Of a stretch of 64,000 bases of DNA, positions 31,924 through 42,451 are shown in pieces. Each line of letters starts with the position of its first letter. Position 1 is the stretch's first letter. The translations under genes and the position numbers were made by a program. The stretch spans positions 16,070,329 through 16,134,328 of the forward strand of contig OZ038386.1 in assembly GCA_964036045.1 (NCBI GenBank). The letters run 5' to 3'. The stretch is from Eutreptiella sp. 'Long Island Sound 2002' (lineage: Eukaryota; Euglenozoa; Euglenophyceae; Eutreptiales; Eutreptiaceae). Below the pieces are notes generated by a model, which saw nothing but the letters and a program-made list of their open reading frames with translations, was not told the origin of the DNA and made no database searches.

Positions 31924-33934
31924 CATCACCGGTACATGGTGTACGGTGGTACCAAGAACAGTCACGCACCATAATGCCCAGGCGAAGTAACGCCGGGGCG
32001 TACTGAAAAACAAGACGACATAGCCCTGCTAATTGTTTGTCTTTGAGTGTTCTACAGCCGGCAGTAGAACGCAAGTGTGCATGTATACCGGGAATGCAAA
32101 GGTAAATCGCCAATATAAGATGCTCCTTAACCATAAGGGAAGGATATGCATACGGCTGTCCTGCATGTGGGTTTGGTAGGAACCCATCGTATTCAAGATG
32201 AACGGCAAGAAAGCACTGTATGTGTGATCTGCCTTTGTGGAGGAGAAGGGTGAGGCCTTGTTGTCCCGTCTGGCACGGGCAGTGGGTGAGGACACCAGCA
32301 TTACCAGTGTTGCGGACTACCACAACACATTTGTTACCCTACGCCACCAGCAGCCGGGTGCCCGGAAGCCCCTCACTAGTTCCCACATCATCCGCGAAAC
32401 AGTGCGGGGCGGAGGCCAAGCAAGCTGCCAGGGCCGCCAGCACGCCGAAGGCAAATGGGAAGAGGACGAGTGCATCATCGCAGCCGGCACACCTGATAGA
32501 GATCCCCTTTCCCTTGCCTGCCCCGGATGAAAATCCTCAGCATGACACCAGTGGGCCGGTTGCTGCTAGTGCCCCTAAAAGTAAGGTGTCACAATCCTAG
32601 GCCAGCCCCTCAGCCAATCCGTCTGCTAGTGCCTCCCAGTCTGCTCTTGTTCATAAGGCCACGGCTGCAAGTACGGAGGTTCGGTGACAGACCCAAGGAC
32701 TAAAGAGGCCAAGGCCCAGGAGGAAGCACAGACGGGCCCGGCCACGTGCTCCACCAGTTCTAACTCTACAGCCACCAAGATCCCTATTGCACAAGACATG
32801 CAGAAGTTTTTCGAGAAGAGTGGGGTTAGGGGGAAGAAGAAGCAGTCCCAGTGTCTCCTGGATGCGAGTGTTGGCAGTATTACCCCCCCCCCCCACGTCG
32901 CCGGGGGATATTGGTTGTTGTCTATCACTGTGATGGGTTTGCACCCTATGTGTGGGGCGAACTATGTTCCCGTACATTGTGCACTTGCTGCCTGTCACTG
33001 TGCACCTATGTTCTACTGCTAGCAGTGTGGGCGTTCATGCGGTTGTTTCACCCTATTTGCAGCATCCCTGCACACACGCTGCCCATCATGATCCAGGCCT
33101 GTTGGGCTTATTTGTGACAGTGTACAAGTGTTGTGCTGGTCGCTTCAACTGCTAGCAGTAGTACCGTTATTCTCATTCGCTTCATTGTATGGGTTCACTT
33201 ATAGGCTGTGCATCGCTCTCACTTCACTGTACATCAATCTTGCATACCGCTAGGATTAATCACATTGCATGTTGCGCATTTGGACTGTGATGCATTCTTT
33301 TTGTTACTCGAGTAGGGACGTCCACAGGTTTGTGGTGAAGAAATTTTTCATAAACAGCTTTTTGTGGCGCAAGTTCTACTGCTCACTGTAAAACAAACAT
33401 TGCAGCCTTGTAACACACGGGTATCAACCGTGCTGTTGTGGTTCATTTCCATGTGGATTCACGGTTGTGCTTGCATGTCTTCTACTGTTTCCTAACAGGT
33501 CGACGTACCAAGTTGTATGCCTGTGCCTTGGAACAACGCCTTTTCAATTTACCATTTCGTCGCACATTCGTGTTTTCTACCATCTGTAGACGAGTTCTAC
33601 TGCTAGTAGTAAAACGAGTTTGCAGCGGGGATGCGGTTTTAGAAGAGATGCTGTGAAGCATAAAATCCAATTTTGGGTCCGTGCACATACCTAGGATTTT
33701 GGTCCAAAAAAGGGGGTGTTCTTGGAGCCCCCAAACCACCCTACAGTAATGTACCCGAAAAAGGGTAACTTTGCACACCCAAGTGGAAGAACCAACCAGG
33801 AATGTGGCGGAATGGTGCACAGAGACAGCACGCAATGGTGATTGGGAAGCTGTGGCTTGGATCACCGGGCAACACTGGCGGGTCAAGGAACGTGTCGTAT
33901 TTCCCTCCTCATTTATCATACCGAGTTTCTCCAT

Positions 33935-35014
33935 GCATCTCAATGTTGGGGATAGGGTGTTCTACACCCGCTCCAACGGAGTGCGAGCTCCTGCCACGGT
34001 GGTTGGGACTGCCGAAGATGGACTCCTCCACTTTGAATATTACCAAGATGTGGTGAAGGTGGTGAATCAGCAATGCAAGATGGACCCCATCTCCTTAGCC
34101 ATCCCGAGTTCGCTTCCACCACCTCTCATCGCCCGGACAATGCGGGTTTTGACCCTCTTGTTTCTATGGCACATGCTTGTTTATGTCTATACCATGCGTT
34201 GCATCTTTGTAGAGTGGCGAAGAAACATTTGGTCTCCGGGGGACAAGCACGCGTCGGGTGGCCAAAGATTCTGGTGGGGAGGGGAAGCATTGAAGCAAGT
34301 CCCATCATTATAGCTCCAATCGGCAACATCCTTTGTGATGTCCTGTTCAATTCAAAGTATGCCAGTTGTGAATACAAAGTAGCGGTTGCCATTGATAGTC
34401 TTGGCAACATTGTTTGGATTTGTCTATCGTCCCATGGGACATCGGCGGATGTGCTCATTTGGGATCGCGAAGGACCTAAAAGGTTGAAGGGAAGTTATAT
34501 GGATTATGAGATTGGCTCCATGGATAGGCATGGCCCATGCTGTCCACATACGTCCTTATATTGATTTATCGGTCGAAAGACTTTGACTGATCGGCAAAAG
34601 GAGTACACCGATGTTCATGGTTTCCATAGGGCACATATTGAGCACTTGTTTGCACGCATGTGGCATTGGGGCATCGTAAGGAATATATGGAGGGTATCCG
34701 ATAATGAGCCGCATGAGTATGTGCGTGTACTCTTGCATTTGCAACAATTTTTGATTCGAAGACAAGTACGGTACCCTCCATATGGTCCATGGGAACACGT
34801 ACCTACACATGTATGGGTCGCACCTACACATGAGGACAATGATGATGAGGATGTTGTGGGTGACGATGTGGATGTATGTGTTTGTTGTTGCACCAACTCT
34901 GACCCTAAGAAGACATCCATGTGTGACAATGTAAATAGTGCTTTAAGTCTGCAACTATGTCATGTTGTGCACACAAGTTGCTCATCATCATTTTGGTACT
35001 CAGTGGACAATTGA
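33935..35014 (+). pseudogene. DDE transposase remnant (DDE_Tnp_4/Harbinger-like)
   Basis: The first block (33955-34120, frame 0) encodes VFYTRSNGVRAPATVVG, GLLHFEYYQD and CKMDPISLAIPSS, an SH3/Tudor-like beta-rich segment shared with the element at 19431. After a frame change, frame 2 (34270-35014) reads CEYKVAVAIDSLGNIVWICL, SSHGTSADVLIWDRE and, past one TGA at 34562, LTDRQKEYTDVHGFHRAHIE and HLFARMWHWGIVRN. This is the order of late motifs in DDE superfamily endonucleases (D-x-GN, GSxSDxxIW, then N/D-xx-H-xxxR-xxxE). It would cut and paste transposon ends. One frameshift and one stop make it inactive. The acidic tail (DNDDEDVVGDD) is intact. I found no clear TIRs at its borders. Confidence 0.65.
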
Positions 35015-35149
35015 ACAAAAAGAAGGATATGTGTTGTTGAGGGTGGATACCCTGGGTGGCGAACCTGTGTCATTGTAGGATTGTAGGATTGTAGGATTCC
35101 TGACAGCAGGTCAACGTACCATTGTTTCTTTGGTCATTCTTTGTTCTTT

Positions 35150-35289
35150 CTTTGCAGTTGTTTTTGTTGTTGTGTCGTCGGTGTCATCATTTGTTGTCGT
35201 TTTCTTGTTGTGATTGTTGTAATTGTTGTTGTCGTCTTTGTTGTAGTTGTTGTCTTTGTTTTTGTTGTTGTTGTTGTCGCCTTGGTTTG

Positions 35290-35326
<37 letters not shown>

Positions 35327-35562
35327 GCTGTTGTTGTTGTTGCTGTTGTTGTTGCTGTCTTTGTTGTTGTTGCTGCTGCTCATCGTTGTTAGTTATTTAC
35401 CATCGCTGTTGTGGTTGTTGTTGTTGTCACAGGTGTTGTTCTGTTGTTGCCATCAGTGCTCTTGTTATTCTTGTCGATGTTGTTGTTGTTGTTGCTGCTG
35501 CTGCTGTTGCTGTTGCTATTGCTGTTGTTGTTGTTGTTGTTGTTTGTTTGTTTGTTTGTTTG
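35150..35562 (+). repeat. (TTG)n microsatellite with TTTG run
   Basis: About 400 bp of imperfect TTG repeats, purest at 35289-35375 and 35480-35545, ends in seven TTTG units (35540-35565). The Val-, Leu-, Cys- and Asn-rich frames through it are artefacts. It lies roughly 300 bp upstream of the methyltransferase start codon. Confidence 0.9.
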
Positions 35563-35872
35563 TTTGTCCTCGGACCATTTGGCCCGTGCAGTTCACAAGA
35601 AACAGTGGGCCTCTCCGCCACATTGTTCAGCGGCTTCGGTGGCATTGTTGTCATGCATGGAAGTTTGGATTCCAAAGGCCTTGAAATAGTACTGCAGAGA
35701 AACTGCATTTTGTCTCCAGTTGAGGATCTCACTGCAAGTTAGTCATTGATGGCAGCATGGGGGCGGTGTGTACAGGGTGCACAATCCAAGCACCCCACAA
35801 ATTGCAGTCGCGCATTTGTAGAAGGCAATGCCTTTGCACTTTCTCATTCATCATACAGCCGCCGGATGCACC

Positions 35873-36038
35873 ATGGCACTTTGTTTCGGGTTGGTGTTGT
35901 GGCTGTGCATGGCTACGCTGCAGAGTGTTGGCCCCAGCCCCGTACCACAAATGTTTCGATCGTGGCGACTACCCTTCAGCGTACCCACAAACAGTCCCCA
36001 CCGCAACAAAAGTTTCTTTGAGCTGGGCATGAGCACAG
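35873..36038 (+). CDS. Methyltransferase-like protein, exon 1 (signal peptide)
   Basis: ATG 35873 begins a hydrophobic N-terminus (residues 1-20, MALCFGLVLWLC.., ending before a Pro/Ser-rich stretch) that looks like a signal peptide or type II anchor. The exon ends at 36038 before GTATGTCT, in phase 1. Joining to 39107 gives NKSFFELGMSTG-TDKVV. The decayed paralogue's exon 1 ends the same way (TFFEITRSVG before GTATGTCT at 43669), which independently supports both donor and phase. The spliced protein (exons 1-3) is 277 residues. Confidence 0.7.
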
Positions 36039-39000
36039 GTATGTCTTGTGTCTGGTCTGTGAGCGCTGGTTGCGGTTGGGTGCCGCCTTTAAAGGCATTC
36101 AGTTGCTTCCCCAAGGCCGCCACAGGTACACAAACAAGGATAAATTCCAATTCCCAAATGCACTTTTCTTCGGGTTGCTGCAATTTTTGAATAAGCCGTT
36201 TAACAATCATGTGTTGTCAGTTTTGAATTGATGTCAGCAAGCACCAACTGCTGTCCTGTCACCACCAACCGCTGTTCGCTGAAGCAATCCATAGTTTTTG
36301 CTGTGCCACGACAGGGCTCAAAGTGGACTACAACACTTGTTTGGGTGTCCTCAGGGTTTGGAAACCATCTTTTTTGGCCCGTTTTTGGGGAGCTACTTTG
36401 GTCCAGCAGGAGGGGGGGGCACCTGAAATACCTGACCACAAAACCTCCAAAGGTTTGTCACCCCTGTTCTGCGATGGCAGCGTAGTTTCTTTGTTTGTTT
36501 GTTGTTGCATTACCTTGTTGAGCTGGGTGACAATGCAATGGTATTGTTATAACAGTTTTTGTTTCCTGGAGTTCAGGTTTTTTCCGCTTTGACACTTTTT
36601 TTGATGGCAAAACAAAGAAGACAGGCCCTCCTGCCATCAGGCATGCTACATACGCATATGGTGCTCATATGGACTCACAGTGTCTGATGTATCGGGTGCC
36701 AACACCGCAGTCATTGGCACTCGCTGTCGGTTGGATGAGCTGCGGAGTAACGCCAGCCCAACTTTGTCCCCCACCCCCACTCCCCTTGCATGGACCAATG
36801 TAGATGTGCCCTTTGGTGGGGTGCACTTGGGAGGGTAGGAGAGTTACCGTACACTTCCGCACAGTATGCTGCGGCTTGGCCAAGGACAGGGCACGGTCGG
36901 AGCTTGGGATGTGGCCCCAAAAATGCTACCCCCCCCCCCCCACCATCAACACCACCCACCCACCCACCCCTTCCCTAACCCCCTGATGCAGTGTCTGTAC
37001 TGCTGTCAGCTCTGCGCTCCTTCAGAAGCAAGGGAGGGCACGCGGCTTTGCTTTTTTCTCAGTATCACCATTTCATGCGGATGGGCCCTGAGAGGTGCTG
37101 GTGCACCCGACGACATGGTAAACTCTGCCCCATGTCTGCCACCACCGTAGGCACATGCCAACCCGGCATTCAAGCAAAGATGATCAACTGATGCGACCAG
37201 GCCCATCCTGAAAAGAAGCGTTCTGTTACACCTCATCCCAAAAGTGTTGCACGGAATGAGCTCAGCTGATGTGTAGTAAGATTGACAGCCTGCCCCAGAA
37301 AACAATCAGGACAAGCAAAGACACAAAAACTATTTCTCATTCTTTTGGGTTGTGCACACCTTGTAAGCCTGTTGTGCCGCACAATTTCAAATTCTTTTGT
37401 CTCAGCCTGTTTGTTTGATGTCAACATGTTCTGCTGCACCCACTGGAGCCAAGTGGATATGGTGTAGGCTCTAGCTCATTGAATTGCTCAAGGGCAGCAA
37501 CAGGAAACAGATCCATTTGGCTTTTGTAGCTTAACTCGGTTGTAACTCAGCTTTTGTAGCGTAACTTAGCTCACAAGACCTGTGTCTATACAGTGTCTAT
37601 ACAGTGATTCCAAGTGGTGCGTGGACATCTTTTCCAATTTGCGTCTATATAAGCACAAGGGGTGGATGGCGCAAGGCAAGAAGCCGGTGCAACACCATGA
37701 CGTGTGGGAGGACATATACCAGATGTGTCAGGCCACGACAGCACACATTTCAATGACACATGTGTGCAGACACAACAAACTGGTGTATAGTGAAGAAGCG
37801 GACACCCTGGCAAAGGCGGGGGGCGGCGATGTCCAAGGTGCACAGACCGAGCCGTGTTAGGATCATGCCACAGGGCAGTCTAGTGTCCGCCAAACGAAAA
37901 CACACAAGGGGTAGGTGACTGTCCAGCACACATACGACACAAATGTAGAGAGATGCGCAATGCGCCTCTTGATATACCAGACCTTGAGCCGGATTAAGTG
38001 CCAAACAGGCTGCCGAGGACATTGTACATTGACCGACGAACCTAACTCTGTCTGCAAGCAGTGTCAGGGCAGGGAGAGAAATCAATGGCATCAAGAGGTG
38101 CCAGAACAATCCCCAGAGAACTGCCGAAGGCATGAACTGATTGCGTGAAAAACCAGCCCCACGGCGGGGCAATTGGCAATTGGCACACACACAACCCCGA
38201 TGTTTCTAGTTTCCACCTCTCAGAAACGCATACTTAGGCCCCGTAATGGTGTGTGCTTGGCTTTGGCATAGAGCCGACGTGGCCAAAAGATGGCGGGTGG
38301 CATGACGCTGTTTGGGGCTTGGAGGTAATCCATTTGTTTGAGCGCGAAAAAGAGTTCAGAAGGGTATACAAGATATATTGGATCTTCAGGGAACACATTT
38401 TTTTCTCGGTGACACTTTGTATTTACTGGGGGACACTTTGTATTCACGGCGAGACGCTTTGCTTTTGCCTGGGGCCCTTGATTTTTACCAAGGTGAAACT
38501 ATATGATATGTATTTACATGCACTGTTGTTATTTATTGTTGTTCCTTGTGGACACGCAGGGAGATGCCTCCCCAGTCCCGACACTCTGTCCAAACACGGC
38601 GACCCCTTCCGCACTTTTGGGTCTTTTTTGGAACCATTGTTTTCGCAGTTCCAATCCAATAGATGTGGTTTGTAGCTTTGCGCAGGCTGCAGGAATGGAC
38701 GGCGTGTTGGTGTAGCTGTAATGCCATGTGCTCTTGTGTTCTGGGGTGTATGCTGGCCTGTTGCTTTGTATTGTCATGTTTTGAGGGGTAGGGTTGGCTT
38801 TTGTCTGCAACGTGTATTCCGTGGTATGTGCCGCGCAGTGACACGGGCTTGTCCAAACACGGTGACCCCGTGTTTCCGCGCTTTTGCCCATTGAACCAGA
38901 AGGTTTAGGGGGGGCATGGTATCTATACAGGAGGACCTCCCTCTGGATGCGCCAAAAAAAGATAATGGCGGCGATTTTTGAGCAGGAACAGACATTCTCA

Positions 39001-39106
39001 GCCCCACACAGGGGGGTAAGTTGAGGGTTGAGTTTTTTTTTCTGGATTACATTCTCTGTTGTCGCTCTTCGCCTCTTGTCTCCATCGTTTGGTTCCTTCG
39101 GCCCAG
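36039..39106 (+). other. Intron 1 of the methyltransferase-like gene (3.07 kb)
   Basis: A GT..AG intron by inference. It holds a LINE RNase H fragment (37582-37860), a poly-C run at 36931, several T-rich stretches, and no other recognisable gene. Its acceptor is CTTCGGCCCAG at 39106. A gene break inside it cannot be excluded from sequence alone. Confidence 0.5.
37582..37860 (+). pseudogene. LINE RNase H, C-terminal half
   Basis: An open frame reads CLYSDSKWCVDIFSNLRLYK, HKGWMAQGKKPVQHHDVWED, then MTHVCRHNKL and YSEEADTLAKAGG. These are the late blocks of RNase H: the SDS aspartate, the H-V-xx-H motif and the NEEAD-type final aspartate (here SEEAD). The 92-codon frame is uninterrupted, so this fragment is younger than the copies at 17.9 and 26.9 kb. 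No other part of the LINE lies nearby. Confidence 0.8.
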
Positions 39107-39498
39107 GGACTGACAAGGTGGTCAACAACTTAAACACCCATCATTATTACCACTTCCCCTACGAACATCTGCTGGAGCCGCACCGCAACGACGCCTTCAA
39201 AATGCTGGAGATTGGGATGGGGTGCGACATGAAGTACGGCCCAGGACGTTCCCTGGACTTGTGGCAGGAGTATCTGCCGGGCGTGACTCTGCACATGGCT
39301 GAGGTGGACGCCAAGTGTGCCAAGAAGTTCGGCCATACGTTGCCAGGGCGCATTCATACGGGAGGCCAGGAGCACCGCGGCATTGTCAAGCGCTGGGTGG
39401 CGCAGTCTGGGGGCAGCTTTTTCCTCATCGTCGACGACGGTGGGCATCGGTACTGGCAGATGAAGACCAGCTTCGATGTGCTGTTCCCGCAGGCGTTG
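39107..39498 (+). CDS. Methyltransferase-like protein, exon 2 (SAM-binding core)
   Basis: Encodes residues 56-186. GTDKVVNNLNTHHYYHFPYE is followed by the glycine-rich motif I, LEIGMGCD (about 89-96), then GPGRSLDLWQEYLPG, an acidic AEVDAKC at the end of strand 2, and LIVDDGGHRYW (about 163-172). This order matches class I SAM-dependent O-methyltransferases of the TylF/CmcI-like type, where the DDG.H acids help bind metal. The substrate is unknown. A secreted or Golgi location would suggest a carbohydrate or extracellular target (inference). The exon ends in phase 0 before GTACGC. Confidence 0.8.
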
Positions 39499-39831
39499 GT
39501 ACGCGCGGACAGGGACTGAGGCAGGACTTGTGTGTGTGCGCAAGAAGGGCAGACGGGGCGGTCGTTGCTGTTGGTTTGGGGGGTCCTCGTGCCGGTCTTC
39601 ATTTGCTGTGAGGGTACGGGGGCTGCTGCATGGTGGCTGCCGCAGGCTGTGGCTGCCACACCTCCGCGTTCAAGGTGGATGCAGTAGGTGGCATGGCGTG
39701 CTGTTTAATGCTTCCTTCGGGGTACTTAGCCACCGCACCGGGGAGTACTTGCACACCGGGGTCCATACGATACGGCCCATGTTCGTGCAGACAAGGGCTG
39801 GGTGCCTGTCATTGGGAGGGAATGGTACCCA

Positions 39832-40172
39832 CTCCAAGCTACAGCGGGCGTAGGGACCGTATTAATTTGGGACCTAATTTGATTCAGTACCAACTGTAGT
39901 GCAGCCACATAAGACATGGGTTTGGTGACAATTTTGCCAGCTACATAGAGTCATAGACACATTTTTTGCCAGTGTTTGCCCACCTGAATCCACATAGCTC
40001 TGATTTTGGGGATATTTGTGCATGATATTCCCCTTTCTTGCACCAGCTCACCGTGCAATCTTCTCTTTTTGAACCTGGGTGTATACGGCCTTCTCCAAGC
40101 TACAGTAGGCGTAGGTACTGTATGAATTTGGGACTTTTGCGTAGTTTATACAAGGGTGGGGGGGGGTGGGGG
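39832..40172 (+). mobile_element. TIR element family T2, 5'-truncated copy in intron 2
   Basis: Begins CCAAGCTACAGCGGGCGTAG and ends with a second copy of that word plus GCGTAGTTTATACAAGG and poly-G. It matches both ends of the complete element at 55716-56449, including CACATAAGACATGGGTTTG and AGTCATAGACACATTT. The outer 5' inverted repeat (TTGTATAAGCTACGCC) is missing. It lies wholly within intron 2 (39499-40417). Confidence 0.75.
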
Positions 40173-40417
40173 GTGCTCTCACGTCCCGCAAACAGTCATA
40201 CAACGAGATTTCGGGTCTCTTTTGTTTGGGAAATTTGTTTCTCAAATTGACCACGACATTCACCAGGCAACACCAGCAACCTTTCCAGGGCAAGGCAAGG
40301 AGGCCCCTACTTCCCGCCGGCGGCGGTGGCGGTAGGTACGTAGATCCTGTGGCAGTTGTCGGCAGTCCGTGTGTTGATGGCGGTGATTGCATTCCTGCTG
40401 CCTTCTCTTGTGTTCAG

Positions 40418-40693
40418 CTGCCGGGGGGTTTGTATGTGATAGAGGACCTCGGTTTCCAGAAGGAATACCACGTGCTGCATGGGCTGCACATGCTGTGGAT
40501 GTGGCATGCGGCCAAGGCGGTGGGTGACCGCCAGCATGTTTCGCAGTTCGGCCATGCACACCACGATCCCCCGTGCCACTGCCATTCGTTTATGCTGGAG
40601 ATCCTCCAGCACTGGAGGTACCAGCTCACGATCGGCGGCCCGACTCAACCTGAGTCCACGATCGGGACCCCGGTGCGTTTTGTTGCTGCCTAA
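40418..40693 (+). CDS. Methyltransferase-like protein, exon 3
   Basis: Follows the acceptor TTGTGTTCAG in phase 0 and ends at TAA 40691-40693 (91 codons). It opens with LPGGLYVIEDLGFQKEYHV, the PGG.Y.IEDL signature that directly follows the DDGGH block in this methyltransferase type. That proves the join to exon 2 better than splice signals alone. The rest is a His-rich helical segment (GHAHHDPPCHCHSFMLEILQ) of unassigned role. The intron is 919 bp. Confidence 0.8.
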   Translation: MPGGLYVIEDLGFQKEYHVLHGLHMLWMWHAAKAVGDRQHVSQFGHAHHDPPCHCHSFMLEILQHWRYQLTIGGPTQPESTIGTPVRFVAA

Positions 40694-41580
40694 GCTCCCC
40701 ATGCCTTGCCAGACCCATCGCTGTCTTTCTGTGTCTCTCTCTCTCTTGGCCGGTCCTTTTGGCAGGACCATGGAATTGCGCGCTGCCTTTCAGGGATTTG
40801 CTTGAAGGGGAGGGCGCTCTGGGGGCAAAATCAGAGCAGTTCCAAAGCGGTTGGGGCGCTCCGTAAAATCGGTTGGGGGGCAGTCAGTCCCGGTTGGAAA
40901 GGCGGTTGGGGGTGGTATAGGGGTTGCGGACGTGCCTTGGGGTGAAGTTGTAGGAGGAGCGTTGGCAGGGGAACCCTTCAAGCAAAGCCCTTCCCCGTCC
41001 CCATGTGCCCATGGCGTTGTCTCAGCATTGCAACTCCGTCTGACCGTTAATTTTGTCCCGCAGTTTTCGTGGGCAAGACTCACGGGTGGCGCAGTGACGG
41101 GTATAGGGCCGGTCCCCCCTGCCACCCTCCAGACCCTCCTGTCGACGCTAATGGGGGAACAGCAAATTTGCGGATGGCAAAGGCCCGGGAGGCAACCAAG
41201 CCGATGACGGTGTACGCAGATGCCCCTGAGTTGAAGTGATTTCACTCACAGTGAATGGGATTTTGCCTCCCGACTTGTGTTTTTTCTAAATGCTCAGAAT
41301 GAAACGGGGAGTTCAGAAATGTTTGACCCCACCCCCACCCCTCGGGATCCCCATGCTTAAGCCGGAGGCGTGGTGGATACATTTTTTCTGCTTTGGGGAC
41401 CCACTACGGCAGGTTGCATGTTCCCATACCGAAATATCTGGCCATTTGTGTGATCTTCGAACAGGTGCAGCATTTCTACGAATCCTGCCCCCTTGAGAAC
41501 CAAATTTGATGAGTGGACCTGTGGCTGTCGCATTGTACACATTACCCGGGAGGGGCGACTCCGCGGGTCCCAGGACGCCA
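40694..41580. other. Flank of methyltransferase gene
   Basis: No gene is seen. A GGTTGGGG/CGGTTGG-rich patch lies at 40845-40915, and a diverged copy of dispersed repeat D (AATGCTCAGAATGAAACGGG) lies at 41288. Confidence 0.4.
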
Positions 41581-41690
41581 ACTACCCCTGCCCCCCCCCC
41601 CCCCCCCCTAGAGGCCTTCGGCCAACAGTTAGTTGCCAAAGGTGTCGCTCCCAGGCGTCCATGGGCGCCTAAGGCGCCCGATGCTCCATG
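41570..41690 (+). repeat. Poly-C repeat family P, copy 1
   Basis: A poly-C run (41588-41608) is followed by AGAGGCCTTCGGCCAACAGTTAG. The same unit is at 42200-42300 and 60670-60780. The core is GGCCTCCGGCCAACAGTTAG with poly-C before it and TCGC(T)CCC downstream. Confidence 0.75.
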
Positions 41691-41734
41691 AACACCAAAG
41701 GTGCCCTAAGGAAAATTTTGTCCAATTTGCACCC

Positions 41735-41880
41735 CAACACTATCCTTAAACCCAACCTTGACTCTAACACCCACCCCCAACCCTCAGCCTACTCCAATCC
41801 CTACACCTGACCCTAACCCTAAGCCTAACCCTAGCCCTAACCCTAGCCCTGGCTCTCACCCTAGGCTAGGGTCAGAGTGA
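41735..41880 (+). repeat. Degenerate CCCTAA-like array
   Basis: From about 41740 the sequence is built of 6-8 base variants (ACCCTAA, AGCCTAACCC, CTAGCCCTAACC), best ordered at 41810-41850, ending in CCTAGGCTAGGG. GGTTAGGGTTAGG follows at 41998. It resembles decayed interstitial telomere-type repeat, but units vary too much for certainty. Confidence 0.5.
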
Positions 41881-42057
41881 GTGTTGGGGTCCAAAATGGA
41901 GCAATGATGTGGTAAAAGCAGCCATGAACGAAATTGGGGGGATCTTGTTAAGCCCAATCAACATGGCTGGCATGGCCAAACCAACTGGCTGCAAAGGTTA
42001 GGGTTAGGTTTATGGTGATGGTATGGTTAGAGGGAGGGCAAGGGGAGGTAAGAGCCT

Positions 42058-42310
42058 GTGCCCCCCTCCCCACCGACCCTCCCGGAGCCCCCCCCCCCCC
42101 CCCCCCCAAACCGACCCTCCCGGACCCCCCCCCAAGCCCCTCCTAGACCCCCCCCCCCCCCCCCCCCCCAAATTCGCCCCTCCCTGAACCCCCCCTCCAA
42201 TGCCCCCCCCCCCCTTCCAAGGGGCCTCCGGCCAACAGTTAGTTGGGGGGGTAGTTGGTGTCCAGCACCGAGGGGTTGCCCCCCCCCGGGACGCATTATT
42301 TAGCAAGCGC
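42058..42310 (+). repeat. Poly-C rich segment with repeat family P, copy 2
   Basis: Tandem CCGACCCTCCCGGA-type words separated by C runs of 9-20 bases fill 42066-42215. They are followed by GGGGCCTCCGGCCAACAGTTAG (copy 2 of family P). Not coding. Confidence 0.75.
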
Positions 42311-42369
42311 TGTTCTATCACGAGCCTCTTTCCAAGGTTTCCCAATGCCTCCTCTTTTTGTTGTAAGCA

Positions 42370-42451
42370 GTGCAAGCCATCGATGCCGCCCGCACTGCAT
42401 TTGTTCCAGAGTGCAAGCCATCGATGCCGCCCGCACTGCATTTGTTCCAGA
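42370..42451 (+). repeat. Perfect 41-bp tandem duplication
   Basis: The 41 bases from GTGCAAGCCATCGATG to TTTGTTCCAGA occur twice without a gap or mismatch (42370-42410, 42411-42451). This is a very recent duplication. Confidence 0.95.

Larger units (their letters stand above)
28444..33615. repeat. Region with about a dozen copies of one palindromic motif
   Basis: The motif TTCTACTGC-n2-GCAGTAGAA or variants lie at 28444, 28867, 29357, 29514 (right arm only), 31231, 31347, 32049, 33011, 33143, 33373, 33479 (weak) and 33594. Spacing varies from about 100 to 1700 bp. The copy at 29357-29376 has perfect 9-base arms. Right arms vary between GTAGAA and GTAAAA, and left arms between TTCTAC and TTTTAC. 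The region is lower in GC than its flanks. It holds short open frames (29386-29814, 30734-30997, 31504-31923) that I cannot assign. Confidence 0.7.

Noticed and set aside
35111-35742. Poly-Asn, poly-Val, poly-Leu and poly-Cys proteins
   Set aside because: All come from the (TTG)n tract read in different frames; no flanking coding evidence.
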